Both the position numbers and the translations under genes were made by a program. The notes below the pieces were generated by a model that did no database searches, was not told the origin of the DNA, and saw nothing but the letters and a program-made list of their open reading frames with translations. A DNA stretch of 64,000 nucleotides from VRUE01 sp963837695 (lineage in GTDB: Bacteria; Actinomycetota; Thermoleophilia; Solirubrobacterales; 70-9). The stretch is from the NCBI GenBank assembly GCA_963837695.1, contig CAWINZ010000005.1, positions 992,001 through 1,056,000 of the forward strand. Direction: 5' to 3'. Of the stretch, positions 1-15,686 are shown piece after piece. Numbering within the stretch: position 1 is the stretch's first letter; every line of letters starts with the position of its first letter.

Positions 1-2085
1 GAACTCGGCCAGTCCCAGCTCCGCGCCGACCTGACCCATAACTCGTCCGGTGCCGTCGCGGGCAGCGGCTTCCCCGACGACACCGGGATCGCCTTCGCGA
101 CCACCAAGGGCCTCGTGTTCCAGCCCGTGGATGCCACCGTTGACGGACGCGCCTCGTCCGTACTCGGGGCCGGCCCCGAACTCGGAATCGCCGACGTGAC
201 GGCCAGCCTCGACAACGAGACCGTCCACGTCCCGGTCACGATCACCGAACCGCCAGAAGGCCCGGAAGGCGCCACCGGCGCTACGGGACCAACCGGCGCC
301 ACGGGCGCCACGGGCGCAACGGGCGCCACTGGGGAACCGGGAGCCACCGGTTCGACGGGCGCAACGGGCTCAACCGGCGCCACGGGCACTACCGGCGCGA
401 CTGGCGCAACCGGTTCAACCGGAGCAACGGGCGCAACCGGAGCCACCGGCTCCACCGGCGCCACCGGTCCAACGGGCGCTACCGGCTCGACGGGCGCAAC
501 TGGCGCCACGGGTTCGACCGGCTCAACGGGCGCCACGGGCGCAACCGGCGCTACGGGCGCAACCGGCGCAACCGGCGCAACGGGCTCAACCGGCTCAACC
601 GGCTCAACGGGCGCCACGGGCTCAACCGGCGCTACGGGTTCAACCGGCGCAACCGGCTCAACGGGCGCCACGGGCTCAACCGGCGCTACGGGTTCAACCG
701 GCGCAACCGGCGCAACGGGTTCAACCGGCTCAACGGGCGCCACGGGCGCAACCGGCGCAACGGGTTCAACCGGCGCAACCGGCGCAACGGGTTCAACGGG
801 CTCAACCGGTGCAACGGGCACGACGGGCGCAACGGGCGCCACGGGCTCAACCGGTGCCACGGGGTCGACCGGCGCAACCGGTCCAACCGGCGCTACGGGT
901 TCAACGGGCGCAACCGGCGCAACCGGCGCTACGGGTTCAACCGGCGCCACGGGCTCGACGGGTGCCACGGGAGCTACCGGCTCGACGGGCGCAACCGGCG
1001 CTACGGGTTCAACGGGCTCAACCGGCGCCACGGGTTCGACCGGCTCAACGGGCTCAACTGGTGCCACGGGCGAAACTGGGCCTTCCGGCCCGACCGGTCC
1101 AACGGGAGCAACGGGCGCAACCGGAGCCACCGGCTCCACCGGCGCCACCGGTCCAACGGGCGCTACCGGCTCGACGGGCGCAACTGGCGCCACGGGTTCG
1201 ACCGGCTCAACGGGCGCCACGGGCTCAACCGGCGCTACGGGCGCAACCGGCGCAACGGGTTCAACGGGCTCAACCGGTGCAACGGGCACGACGGGCGCAA
1301 CCGGCGCAACCGGCTCAACCGGTGCCACGGGCGCAACCGGCGCAACCGGTGCCACCGGCTCCACCGGCGCCACCGGTCCAACGGGCGCTACCGGCTCGAC
1401 GGGCGCAACCGGTGCAACGGGCACGACGGGCTCAACCGGTGCAACGGGCTCAACCGGTGCAACGGGCACGACGGGCTCAACCGGTGCCACGGGGTCGACC
1501 GGCGCAACCGGTCCAACCGGCGCTACGGGTTCAACGGGCGCAACCGGCGCAACCGGTGCCACGGGGTCGACCGGCGCAACCGGCTCAACGGGTTCCACCG
1601 GTGCCACGGGCGCAACTGGCTCAACCGGAGCCACGGGCGAAACCGGACCTTCCGGCCCGACCGGTCCGACCGGCGGAACGGGCTCGACCGGGGTGTCCGG
1701 TCCCACGGGTCCGACCGGGAACACCGGCCCGAGTGGCAAACCGGTCTCGCTGGCCCTCAAACGCAAAATGTCCGTCAGCCTCCGGCGTCCCGCCGTGCGG
1801 GTTCGCAAAGGTAGGGCACCGGTGAAGCTGCGTTGCGCAGGCACCATTGCCAAGCGCTGCGTCGGCACCCTGGTCCTGCGTGCGGCAGGGACGTCGCGGA
1901 AGACCGTCTACTCGATTCGGCGTGGCCACAAGGCCATAGTGAAAGTGGCCCTGAGCCCCGGCCTGCTGCGCCTGCTGGCGACGGCGCGGGCCGACCACGG
2001 CGCGGTGCCGGCGCGTCTCGTTGCCCGCACCGCCCAGACCTCAGGCGGACCGGTCATCTTGCGGCACGCGATCAAGCTGAAGTAG
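1..2085 (+). CDS. Collagen-like Gly-X-Thr repeat protein (5' partial)
   Basis: The frame is open from base 1, so this is the C-terminal 694 residues of a longer protein. About 87 non-repetitive residues come first. They are followed by roughly 160 Gly-X-Y triplets (about residues 88-579), nearly all Gly-Ala-Thr or Gly-Ser-Thr with scattered Gly-Pro-Thr and Gly-Glu-Pro/Thr. A basic 115-residue C-terminal domain has one Cys pair (LRCAG...KRCVG), as often seen at the end of secreted Solirubrobacterales proteins. The Gly-X-Y pattern is that of bacterial collagen-like trimeric proteins, which act at the cell surface. Thr in the Y position takes the place of hydroxyproline and is typically glycosylated in such proteins (family knowledge). 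The signal peptide would lie off the window. The repeat is also highly repetitive at DNA level, so its length may vary or be misassembled. Confidence 0.85.
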   Translation, partial: ELGQSQLRADLTHNSSGAVAGSGFPDDTGIAFATTKGLVFQPVDATVDGRASSVLGAGPELGIADVTASLDNETVHVPVTITEPPEGPEGATGATGPTGATGATGATGATGEPGATGSTGATGSTGATGTTGATGATGSTGATGATGATGSTGATGPTGATGSTGATGATGSTGSTGATGATGATGATGATGATGSTGSTGSTGATGSTGATGSTGATGSTGATGSTGATGSTGATGATGSTGSTGATGATGATGSTGATGATGSTGSTGATGTTGATGATGSTGATGSTGATGPTGATGSTGATGATGATGSTGATGSTGATGATGSTGATGATGSTGSTGATGSTGSTGSTGATGETGPSGPTGPTGATGATGATGSTGATGPTGATGSTGATGATGSTGSTGATGSTGATGATGATGSTGSTGATGTTGATGATGSTGATGATGATGATGSTGATGPTGATGSTGATGATGTTGSTGATGSTGATGTTGSTGATGSTGATGPTGATGSTGATGATGATGSTGATGSTGSTGATGATGSTGATGETGPSGPTGPTGGTGSTGVSGPTGPTGNTGPSGKPVSLALKRKMSVSLRRPAVRVRKGRAPVKLRCAGTIAKRCVGTLVLRAAGTSRKTVYSIRRGHKAIVKVALSPGLLRLLATARADHGAVPARLVARTAQTSGGPVILRHAIKLK

Positions 2086-2090
2086 CCGAC

Positions 2091-2109
2091 AGGAGGACTG
2101 TTGCCTCCT
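2091..2109 (+). terminator. Short hairpin after the collagen-like gene
   Basis: AGGAGG at 2091-2096 pairs with CCTCCT at 2104-2109, six bases after the stop codon. There is no clear T tract, so termination is only a suggestion. Confidence 0.3.
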
Positions 2110-2184
2110 CAATAGTGGGGGGATCGTTCGTCCAGATGACGAGCGGTCCCTCCCGTCCGCCGAGCTGCGTCCGATGCGCCCTAT

Positions 2185-3300
2185 GTGTACGGGCGAATAT
2201 CCAGAGGCATTGCCGCGGCGCTCGCCGCGGCCGGCGTCCTGCTCGCCGCCTCGGCCGGGAGTTCCGCGGCGGTAACGCGCGAGCCCATGCGCGACGTCCT
2301 GGGCACGGCCCCGGCGACCGCCTCGGTGCATAGCCCGCGTCCTTTGAACCTCCGAGCGAACCCCCGGTACGCGGCCGCGGGCGAGGAGTTCGAGATCTCC
2401 TCCGACCACTACGGCGCCGCCGAGGTGGAATCGGTCGCGGCGACGCTGCGCTCCCTCGACCAGGGGCCGGAGATGGCGACGCTGGTCGTCTACGTCGCCA
2501 CCCCGGAAGAGATCGTTCGGCTATGCGGCGCGACGGTGGTCGCGTGCTATCTGCCCGCAACGCAGGAGATGGTCGTCTCCGGCATCGATCGGCCGGTGGC
2601 GGGAGTCCCGCGGGACTTCGCGATCGCCCACGAGTACGGCCACCACATCGCCGCCGGCCAGCTCGGTGACGCATATCCGGCGATCGACGCCGGCACGATT
2701 CGCTGGGCGACTTATGAGCGGGTCTGCCAGCTGACTCGGCGCGGCAGGCTCTTCCCAGGCAACCAGGGCGCCCACTACTGGCAGGATCCCGAGGAGGCCT
2801 TTGCCCAGTCCTACGCCCACATGAACTGGCCGCACGCCGGCGTCAGCTGGCAGTACACGCCGCTCCTCCAACCCAGCGCCGCCGCCCTGGTGAAGATCCA
2901 CGCGGACATCGAACGGCCCTGGAGCGGGCCCGTGGAAACCACTTGGAGTGGTGCGGTAACCGCCGCACCAGCCGAACAGCCGACGCCTTCCGGGGTCACC
3001 TCCGGCACGCTCGGCATCGGTGCCGCCAAGGCCGTCGGCGAGACCCCCTGGGTCGATTCCAGCCTGCTCCACACCCCACTGGACGGCACCGTCTCGGTAT
3101 CGCTTCAGTCTCCGGCCGGCGCTCAGCTCGCCCTGACGCTGCATGAAAGCGGTAACGGTCGCACCCTGGCGCGTACCCACACCGACCCGGAGGGCAGCGC
3201 CCATCTCTCCTACACGAACTGCGGTCACGCGGCGCTCCGCCTGGAAGTTCGCAGCGTCTCCGGCGCGGCCTCCTTCGAGGCGGCAATCGCAAGGCCCTGA
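2185..3300 (+). CDS. Secreted HExxH metalloprotease-like protein
   Basis: 371 residues from a GTG start. The N-terminus is a signal peptide: a basic start (YGRISR) followed by an Ala/Leu-rich hydrophobic stretch to about residue 30. A zinc-protease motif HEYGHH lies near residue 153 (AHEYGHHIAAG), and DPEEAFAQSYAHMN about 55 residues later may supply the third (Glu) ligand, as in gluzincins. The last ~110 residues look like a beta-rich accessory domain. It probably acts outside the membrane. The substrate is unknown and no close family is recognised. It lies between a surface protein gene and the ribosomal cluster, probably as a single gene. Confidence 0.7.
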   Translation: MYGRISRGIAAALAAAGVLLAASAGSSAAVTREPMRDVLGTAPATASVHSPRPLNLRANPRYAAAGEEFEISSDHYGAAEVESVAATLRSLDQGPEMATLVVYVATPEEIVRLCGATVVACYLPATQEMVVSGIDRPVAGVPRDFAIAHEYGHHIAAGQLGDAYPAIDAGTIRWATYERVCQLTRRGRLFPGNQGAHYWQDPEEAFAQSYAHMNWPHAGVSWQYTPLLQPSAAALVKIHADIERPWSGPVETTWSGAVTAAPAEQPTPSGVTSGTLGIGAAKAVGETPWVDSSLLHTPLDGTVSVSLQSPAGAQLALTLHESGNGRTLARTHTDPEGSAHLSYTNCGHAALRLEVRSVSGAASFEAAIARP

Positions 3301-3389
3301 GCGCGCCAGAGCGCTATTCTTCCGTTCAGCCTCGCGCTTCGGCCCGGGGTTTTCTCTTGTAACGGCGTCCTTTCGGCAACGAGGAGAAC

Positions 3390-3554
3390 ATGGCTCGCGG
3401 AGATGTCCGCATCGCGGTGACGCTGGCTTGCGAAGACTGCAAGCGGCGCAACTATCAGACCAACAAGTCGCGGCGCAACTCGCCGGACCGCGTTGAGCTG
3501 CGCAAGTACTGCCGCTGGTGCGGCCACCACACGGCGCACAAGGAGACGCGGTAA
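3390..3554 (+). CDS. rpmG: 50S ribosomal protein L33
   Basis: 54 residues from ATG 3390, with AGGAG just upstream (3382-3387). It has the L33 pattern MARGDVRI...CEDCKRRNY...TNKSRRN...LRKYCRWCGHHTAHKE. The two Cys pairs (CEDC and CRWC) show the zinc-binding form. L33 is a small 50S protein near the E site. It heads the rpmG-secE-nusG-rplKA run, as in many actinobacteria; secE starts seven bases after its stop. Confidence 0.95.
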   Translation: MARGDVRIAVTLACEDCKRRNYQTNKSRRNSPDRVELRKYCRWCGHHTAHKETR

Positions 3555-3560
3555 CCCGCC

Positions 3561-4094
3561 ATGGCGAAAACGCGCGCACAGCGCAAGGCGGAGAAACGCG
3601 CCCGCGAAGCCGAAGAGCAGAAACGCTCCGGCTCGGCAGCTAACGCACGCAAGTCCGAGTCGCGGGCGCAGCACGACACCCAGGTCCCGATCTCCGGCGA
3701 CATCGCCGAGATCGAGGCGGTCGAGGCCGGCATGGCGGCCGGGGCGACGGAAGCCGACCTCGAGACCCCGGACGCGCCGAAGCCGCGCAGCCTGCGCCGC
3801 GCCGAAGCCAAAGAGGCCAAGCTGGCCGAAAAGCGCCAGCGCGAGGACAGCAAGCGCAAGGAGCGCGATCAGCTCGCCAAGCGCCAGAAACAGGCGCAGG
3901 CCGAGAAGCGCCAGCGCGGCGGAGTCATCGGCTTTCTGGTTTCCTGCTGGGCGGAGTTGCGCAAAGTTCAGTGGCCGGACCGTGAAACCCTGGTCCAGGC
4001 AACGGCCGTGACGATCATCTTTGTCGCCGTCGCCGCCACCTACCTCGGCGTCCTCGACTCCGTCTTCAGCCTCCTCATCAAGCAGATCCTTTAG
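3561..4094 (+). CDS. secE: Preprotein translocase subunit SecE with long N-terminal extension
   Basis: 177 residues. The conserved SecE part is the last ~57 residues: an amphipathic segment (SCWAELRKVQWPDRETL) followed by one membrane helix (ATAVTIIFVAVAATYLGVL). SecE clamps SecY in the SecYEG channel. The first ~115 residues are a very charged Lys/Arg/Glu/Ala-rich region, probably disordered or coiled coil. It is much longer than the extension in most actinobacterial SecE. The position before nusG is the standard one. Confidence 0.95.
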   Translation: MAKTRAQRKAEKRAREAEEQKRSGSAANARKSESRAQHDTQVPISGDIAEIEAVEAGMAAGATEADLETPDAPKPRSLRRAEAKEAKLAEKRQREDSKRKERDQLAKRQKQAQAEKRQRGGVIGFLVSCWAELRKVQWPDRETLVQATAVTIIFVAVAATYLGVLDSVFSLLIKQIL

Positions 4095-4122
4095 CGGGAT
4101 CCCAAGACAAAGGCACCTCTAG

Positions 4123-4647
4123 ATGTATCGCTGGTACGTGATCAACACCTACTCCGGGCACGAGAACAAGGTCAAGCACAATCTCGAGCACCGGGTTCAG
4201 ACGATGGCCCAGAACCGCAACGTGCGCCAGGTCGTGGTGCCGACCGAGCAGGTGATGGAGCTCAACAAAGAAGGCCAGAAAGAATCGAAAGAGAAACGGA
4301 CGATGCCCGGCTACGTCCTGGTCAACATGGAGATGACCGACGATGCCTGGGGCCTGGTCAAGAACACGCCCGGTGTGACCGGCTTCGTCGGCTCCCGCAA
4401 CAAGCCGGTGCCGCTCTCCAAACCGGAGGTCGACCGCCTGCTGCACCGTGAGACCGCCGAGCGGCCCCGCACCCAGGCCCAGTTCTCGATCGGCGAGTCG
4501 GTCAAGGTCATCTCCGGCCCGCTCTCCGATTTCTCCGGCGAGATCGCCGAGATCAACGAGGACGCCGCCAAACTCAAGGTGCTGGTTTCGATCTTCGGCC
4601 GCGAGACGCCGGTCGAGGTCGGATATGACCAAGTGAAGAAGATCTAG
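4123..4647 (+). CDS. nusG: Transcription termination/antitermination factor NusG
   Basis: 174 residues. The NGN domain begins YRWYVINTYSGHENKVKHNLE and contains the conserved MPGYVLVNMEM and TPGVTGFVG segments. A KOW domain lies at the C-terminus (IGESVKVISGPLSDFSGEIAEI). NusG binds the RNA polymerase clamp and links it to Rho or to the ribosome through S10. It sits between secE and rplK as usual, at a length typical of the family. Confidence 0.97.
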   Translation: MYRWYVINTYSGHENKVKHNLEHRVQTMAQNRNVRQVVVPTEQVMELNKEGQKESKEKRTMPGYVLVNMEMTDDAWGLVKNTPGVTGFVGSRNKPVPLSKPEVDRLLHRETAERPRTQAQFSIGESVKVISGPLSDFSGEIAEINEDAAKLKVLVSIFGRETPVEVGYDQVKKI

Positions 4648-4674
4648 CCCGGCCCGCTACCCTCTCCGATCCCG

Positions 4675-5097
4675 ATGGCGAAAAAAGTCCTCACCCTCAT
4701 CAAGCTGCAGATCCAGGCAGGCAACGCCAACCCGGCGCCGCCGGTCGGCCCCGCCCTGGGTCAGCACGGCGTCAACATCATGGAGTTCTGCAAAGCCTTC
4801 AACGCCCAGACGCAGAGCGAGGGCGGCACGATCATCCCGGTCGAGATCACCGTCTACGAGGATCGCTCCTTCAGCTTCATAACCAAGACGCCCCCCGCCG
4901 CGGTGCTGATCCGCGAGGCAATCGGGATCAAGAAGGGCTCGGGCGAGCCGCACGTGAACAAAGTCGGCACGATCACCCCGGAGCAGATCCGCCAGATCGC
5001 CGAGCGCAAGATGCCCGACCTCAATGCCAACGACCTCGACGCCGCCTCGAAAATCATCGCCGGCACCGCCCGCTCGATGGGCGTGGACGTCAGATAG
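4675..5097 (+). CDS. rplK: 50S ribosomal protein L11
   Basis: 140 residues. N-terminal domain: KKVLTLIKLQIQAGNANPAPPVGPALGQHGVNIMEFCKAFN, here quoted only as its known signature split by family convention. The C-terminal rRNA-binding domain has the ASKIIAGTARSMGVDV end typical of L11. L11 forms part of the GTPase-associated centre. The stop is followed two bases later by the rplA start, so the two are co-translated; this pair is a known autoregulated operon in bacteria. Confidence 0.97.
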   Translation: MAKKVLTLIKLQIQAGNANPAPPVGPALGQHGVNIMEFCKAFNAQTQSEGGTIIPVEITVYEDRSFSFITKTPPAAVLIREAIGIKKGSGEPHVNKVGTITPEQIRQIAERKMPDLNANDLDAASKIIAGTARSMGVDVR

Positions 5098-5099
5098 CC

Positions 5100-5801
5100 A
5101 TGGCTCACGGCAAGCGCTACCGCAAAGAGCTCGACAAGGTCCAGCGCGAGCGTGAGTATCCGCCGACCGAGGCGATCTCGCTGATCAAGGAGACCGCCAG
5201 CGCCGGCTTCGACGAGACCGTCGAGCTGCACCTGCGGCTCGGTGTCAACGTCCGCCACGCCGAGGAGCAGCTGCGCGGCACCCTCGCGCTGCCCCATGGC
5301 CTTGGCAAAGACGTGACGATCGCGGTCTTCGCGGAAGGCCAGCAGGCCCGCGATGCGGAGGCGGCCGGCGCGGACTTCGTCGGTGCCCAGGACCTGGTCG
5401 AGAAAGTCCAGGAGGGCTGGACCGGCTTCGACGTCGCGATCTCGACCCCGGACATGATGAAAGCGGTCGGCCAGCTCGGCCGGGTGCTCGGTCCGCAGGG
5501 CCTGATGCCCAACCCAAAGGTGGGCACGGTGACCGACGACATCGAGAAGGCGGTCACCGAGTCGAAGGCGGGCAAGATCGAGTACCGCACCGACCGCCAG
5601 GCGATCATCCACCTCGCGATCGGCAAGGCCAGCTTCGACGCGCAGAAACTGCTCGACAACTGCCTCGCGGTGATCGACGAGGTCGTCCGCGCCAAACCTT
5701 CCTCGTCGAAGGGCAAGTACATCCTCTCGGCGACCGTGACGACCTCGATGGGCCCCGGGATCAGAATGGACCCGATGGCAAGAGAGATGGCGACCGCGTA
5801 G
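5100..5801 (+). CDS. rplA: 50S ribosomal protein L1
   Basis: 233 residues, full length for the family. It starts MAHGKRYRKELDKV and contains the L1 signatures GRVLGPQGLMPNPKVGTV and the KAGKIEYRTDRQ region. L1 builds the mobile L1 stalk near the E site and often represses its own operon by binding mRNA. It follows rplK with a two-base gap. Confidence 0.97.
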   Translation: MAHGKRYRKELDKVQREREYPPTEAISLIKETASAGFDETVELHLRLGVNVRHAEEQLRGTLALPHGLGKDVTIAVFAEGQQARDAEAAGADFVGAQDLVEKVQEGWTGFDVAISTPDMMKAVGQLGRVLGPQGLMPNPKVGTVTDDIEKAVTESKAGKIEYRTDRQAIIHLAIGKASFDAQKLLDNCLAVIDEVVRAKPSSSKGKYILSATVTTSMGPGIRMDPMAREMATA

Positions 5802-5803
5802 AC

Positions 5804-5863
5804 TGCGCCGTCGCGTCACCGAAGACCACCGGCGGGCCAAGCCCAGAAGCCCGGTGTAGGGAA
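5804..5863 (+). promoter_or_regulatory. Candidate L10 (rplJ) leader
   Basis: In the 64-base gap before rplJ an outer stem CACCGG (5827-5832) / CCGGTG (5851-5856) encloses an inner stem GGGC (5834-5837) / GCCC (5841-5844). The asymmetric AGAA bulge recalls the kink-turn of L10 leaders, where free L10-(L12) binds to repress rplJ-rplL. Position and fold fit; sequence similarity to the Rfam family was not tested. Confidence 0.5.
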
Positions 5864-5865
5864 CG

Positions 5866-6390
5866 ATGAACCGAGACGAAAAGGCACAAGCAATTGAGGA
5901 GATCGCCGCCCAGATAGAGGGCGCCGAGGCGATCTTCGCGGTTGACTACCGGGGAATCAGCGTCCCCCAGGCGGCTGAACTGCGCGGCAAGCTGCGCGAG
6001 GCCGACGCCAGCTTTCGCGTCGTCAAGAACCGGCTGACCAAAAGGGCCGCAGACCAGGCCGGCGAGGATCGCCTCGCGGAGCTGCTGCAGGGTCCGACCG
6101 CTCTGACCTTCGTCCGCGGCGACACCGCCCAGGCGGCGAAGGCGATCTCGACCTTCAACAAAGAGCACGAAGTCCTCACCTTCAAGGGTGGCTTCATGGG
6201 CGACCTCGGGCTCGACGAGGAAAAGTTCAAGTCGATCGCCCGTCTGCCGGCCCGCGAAGTGCTCGACGGCCAGCTCGCCGGCGTCGTCGCCAGCCCGCTG
6301 ACCGGCCTCGTCCGCGGCCTCGGCTCGATGGTCTCCGGCCTCGCCAACCAACTTCAGCAGCTTCAAGAACAAAAGGAGAAAGACGCGTAA
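5866..6390 (+). CDS. rplJ: 50S ribosomal protein L10
   Basis: 174 residues. N-terminal L10 fold: EKAQAIEEIAAQIEGAEAIF then VDYRGISVPQAAELRGKLRE and VVKNRLTKRA, with a helical C-terminal tail that binds L12 dimers. AGGGA at 5858-5862 serves as ribosome binding site. The stop overlaps the rplL start (TAATG), so L10 and L12 are translationally coupled. Confidence 0.97.
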   Translation: MNRDEKAQAIEEIAAQIEGAEAIFAVDYRGISVPQAAELRGKLREADASFRVVKNRLTKRAADQAGEDRLAELLQGPTALTFVRGDTAQAAKAISTFNKEHEVLTFKGGFMGDLGLDEEKFKSIARLPAREVLDGQLAGVVASPLTGLVRGLGSMVSGLANQLQQLQEQKEKDA

Positions 6391-6785
6391 TGGCAACGAA
6401 AGTCAAAACTGAGGATTGGATCGAGGAGCTGAAAGGCATCTCGGTGCTCGAGCTCTCCGAGCGGATCAAAGCGCTCGAGGAGGAGTTCGGCGTTTCCGCG
6501 ACCGCGGTCGCCGCGGCCGCACCGGCAGCCGCCGGCGCCGCCGGTGGAGACGGCGATGGCGCCGCTGAGGAGTCCTCCACGGTCGACGTGGTGCTGACCG
6601 AGGTCGGCGGCCAGAAAGTGCCGGTGATCAAGGTCGTCCGCTCCGCAACCGGCCTCGGCCTCAAAGAGGCCAAGGCGATCGTCGACGAGGCCCCGAAAGC
6701 GATCAAAGAGGGCATCGAGCGCGACGAAGCCGAGAAGATCAAGGGCGAACTGGAGGAGGCAGGCGCTACGGTCGAGCTTAAATAA
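6390..6785 (+). CDS. rplL: 50S ribosomal protein L7/L12
   Basis: 131 residues. An N-terminal dimerisation helix (TEDWIEELKGISVLELSERIKALEEEFGVS) is represented here by its start and end only, followed by an Ala/Gly hinge (about residues 35-58) and the C-terminal factor-binding domain with VKVVRSATGLGLKEAKAIV. L12 forms the stalk that recruits and activates EF-Tu and EF-G. Its ATG overlaps the rplJ stop. Confidence 0.97.
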   Translation: MATKVKTEDWIEELKGISVLELSERIKALEEEFGVSATAVAAAAPAAAGAAGGDGDGAAEESSTVDVVLTEVGGQKVPVIKVVRSATGLGLKEAKAIVDEAPKAIKEGIERDEAEKIKGELEEAGATVELK

Positions 6786-6796
6786 AGCCCGACTTT

Positions 6797-6831
6797 GCGC
6801 GAATGGATCCCGGGCAGGGAGCCATTCGCGC
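6797..6831 (+). terminator. Inverted repeat between rplL and rpoB (attenuator or terminator)
   Basis: GCGCGAATGG (6797-6806) and CCATTCGCGC (6822-6831) form a perfect 10-bp stem with a 15-base loop, 12 bases after the rplL stop. There is no T tract, so partial attenuation or RNA processing between rplL and rpoB, as known for this junction in other bacteria, is as likely as full termination. Confidence 0.5.
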
Positions 6832-6835
6832 GGCC

Positions 6836-6866
6836 TTGACGCGACCCGCGTTGGCCTTGTGATAAT
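6836..6866 (+). promoter_or_regulatory. rpoBC promoter
   Basis: TTGACG (6836-6841) and GATAAT (6861-6866), or TGATAA one base earlier, are spaced 18-19 bases and lie about 87 bases before rpoB. This is the only good -35/-10 pair seen in the window. It directly follows the inverted repeat, allowing rpoBC to be transcribed apart from rplJL. Confidence 0.65.
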
Positions 6867-6952
6867 TTCCCTGGTCGCGCGCTCGTTGTCACCCCCTGCC
6901 CCATATCTGCGCTGTATCCACGTCCCTCTGACCGTCTGAGGAGTCGCCGACT

Positions 6953-14595
<7,643 letters not shown>

Positions 14596-14602
14596 GTCTG
14601 TT

Positions 14603-14733
14603 GCGAGGGGAGGGGACGGGGTTCCCCTCCCGGTTGCTGGGTTTTTCGTTGTGGACCTCGCGGCACTCGCCGAGTGGTACGGGCGAAAAACAGGACGCCG
14701 CTGCCCAGGAGGGGAACCCCGTCCCCTCCTCGC
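14603..14733 (+). repeat. Palindromic element A1
   Basis: The left arm (14603-14630) and right arm (14708-14733) are complementary, with 20 bp perfect (AGGGGACGGGGTTCCCCTCC at 14611-14630) and six more after a two-base bulge. The core (14631-14707) carries the family A motifs GTTGCTGGGTTTTTCG-like on the left and CGAAAAACAGGACGCCGCTG on the right, with an inner stem GTTTTTCG (14641-14648) / CGAAAAAC (14684-14691). It lies between the convergent genes rpoC and the secreted repeat protein, so it may also serve as a terminator. Confidence 0.85.
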
Positions 14734-14793
14734 GGAACGCAAACGGTGGCCGATCTTGGCTCGCTCGCCATCGCCCTGACGACGTGTGGACAG

Positions 14794-14817
14794 TTGTACC
14801 CCCTATAGGGGGTACAA
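14794..14817. promoter_or_regulatory. 24-bp perfect palindrome, CsoR-operator-like
   Basis: TTGTACCCCCTA followed by its exact reverse complement. The TACCCCC...GGGGGTA form resembles operators of the CsoR/RcnR copper/metal sensor family. No metal-homeostasis gene or start codon lies beside it in the window, so it is an orphan site or a relic. It sits in the 293-base gap between rpoC and the next gene. Confidence 0.35.
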
Positions 14818-14835
14818 AGCTCCATTGAACGCGAA

Positions 14836-14861
14836 ACGGCCGGGGCGGTTGCCCCGGCCGT
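14836..14861 (-). terminator. Terminator hairpin of the secreted repeat protein gene
   Basis: ACGGCCGGGGC (14836-14846), loop GGTT, GCCCCGGCCGT (14851-14861): an 11-bp perfect stem 28 bases past the stop of the minus-strand gene. On the minus strand it is followed by TTTCGCGTT, a weak T tract. Confidence 0.6.
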
Positions 14862-14888
14862 CGCCGTGCTGCGGTTTGCTGATGGCGG

Positions 14889-15587
14889 TTAGTTGCTGGA
14901 GCCGCCGGTGAGGCAGTAGGCGAACACGGTGAGGGTGCTGGCTGCTCCGTTGTTGTTTTTCGCCTGGTAGAGCCAGCCGTTGCCGCTGCGGAGCGAGGAG
15001 GTCATCTCGACTCCGAAGTTGGCGGGCTGGGCGCCGCCGCTGATCACCGTGGTGCCCGCCGGGCACTGGACCGAGACGCCGCCGCTGCTGTTGGCGGCAA
15101 TGCCGGTGCTGTTGGACACCTGGATGATCGTGCCGAGCTCGGAGGCGCGGACCGAACCGGCCTGCAGCTCGCTTGAGCCGACCGAGTTGGGGCCGAGGTC
15201 GTCGGCGGTCAGCGACTGGTCGGCCACCTCTGAGCTGCCGACCGAGTTGGGGGCCAGGTCACCCGCGGTCAGCGAGTCCGGGGCCACCTCGGAGGAGGTG
15301 ACGGCGTTTTCGGCGATCTCATCCGAGTTGACCGCGTCTTTGGCGATCTCGTCCGAGTTGATCGAGTCGGTGCCGAGGTCGTCGGCGCTGATCGTCGCGT
15401 CGGCGATTTTGCGCGAGTTGACCGCGTTGTCGCGCAGGTCGACGGTGCGGATCGAGCCGTTGACGATCTGCCGCGAGCCGATGCTCGCGGTCTTCGCCGC
15501 GAGGGCCGAGCCGGCGAGCGCCAGGAACAGGGCCAGACAGCTGATCACGAGGGCGGGGGAGGGGCGGAACTTGCTCTTGCTGGTCAT
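14889..15587 (-). CDS. Secreted repeat protein
   Basis: 232 residues from ATG with AAAGGAG upstream. A signal peptide covers about residues 1-30 (PSPALVISCLALFLALAGSALA). Residues ~35-150 are a short repeat of about ten to fourteen residues with the pattern D/N-S-(V/I)-x-S-x-E-(I/V/L)-A or T-A-D-D-L. The C-terminal ~75 residues form a Cys-containing globular domain (VQCPAGTTVISGG...FAYCLTGG). The architecture looks like an extracellular stalk with a head. No enzymatic motif is visible and the function is unknown. Similar signal-plus-repeat proteins are common in this lineage (recalled, not searched). Confidence 0.7.
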   Translation of the reverse strand: MTSKSKFRPSPALVISCLALFLALAGSALAAKTASIGSRQIVNGSIRTVDLRDNAVNSRKIADATISADDLGTDSINSDEIAKDAVNSDEIAENAVTSSEVAPDSLTAGDLAPNSVGSSEVADQSLTADDLGPNSVGSSELQAGSVRASELGTIIQVSNSTGIAANSSGGVSVQCPAGTTVISGGAQPANFGVEMTSSLRSGNGWLYQAKNNNGAASTLTVFAYCLTGGSSN

Positions 15588-15686
15588 CTTGGGTCTCCTT
15601 TGTCGGTGTGGAACCTGATGAGCACAGCTTCGGCCGGATCACGTCCCCCAGCTACGGACCCAAGGGGTGAACTCCCTCACCCCCGG

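Noticed and set aside
259..1740. Array-like DNA repeats that might suggest a CRISPR array or minisatellite.
   Set aside because: The unit is nine bases in frame with Gly-X-Thr codons; there are no unique spacers of constant length.
809..1825. A long second frame inside the collagen-like gene.
   Set aside because: Arg/Ala/Pro-only composition is the frameshifted reading of the same Gly-X-Thr repeat.
2948..3600. Several 90-350 codon minus-strand frames over the metalloprotease and L33 region.
   Set aside because: They overlap certain genes and have only Arg/Ala/Pro/Ser-biased composition.
14603..14733. Reading the A elements as ordinary rho-independent terminators.
   Set aside because: One copy lies between divergent promoters (46103) and one inside rpsE, and the core is conserved beyond what a terminator needs; some copies may still terminate transcription.
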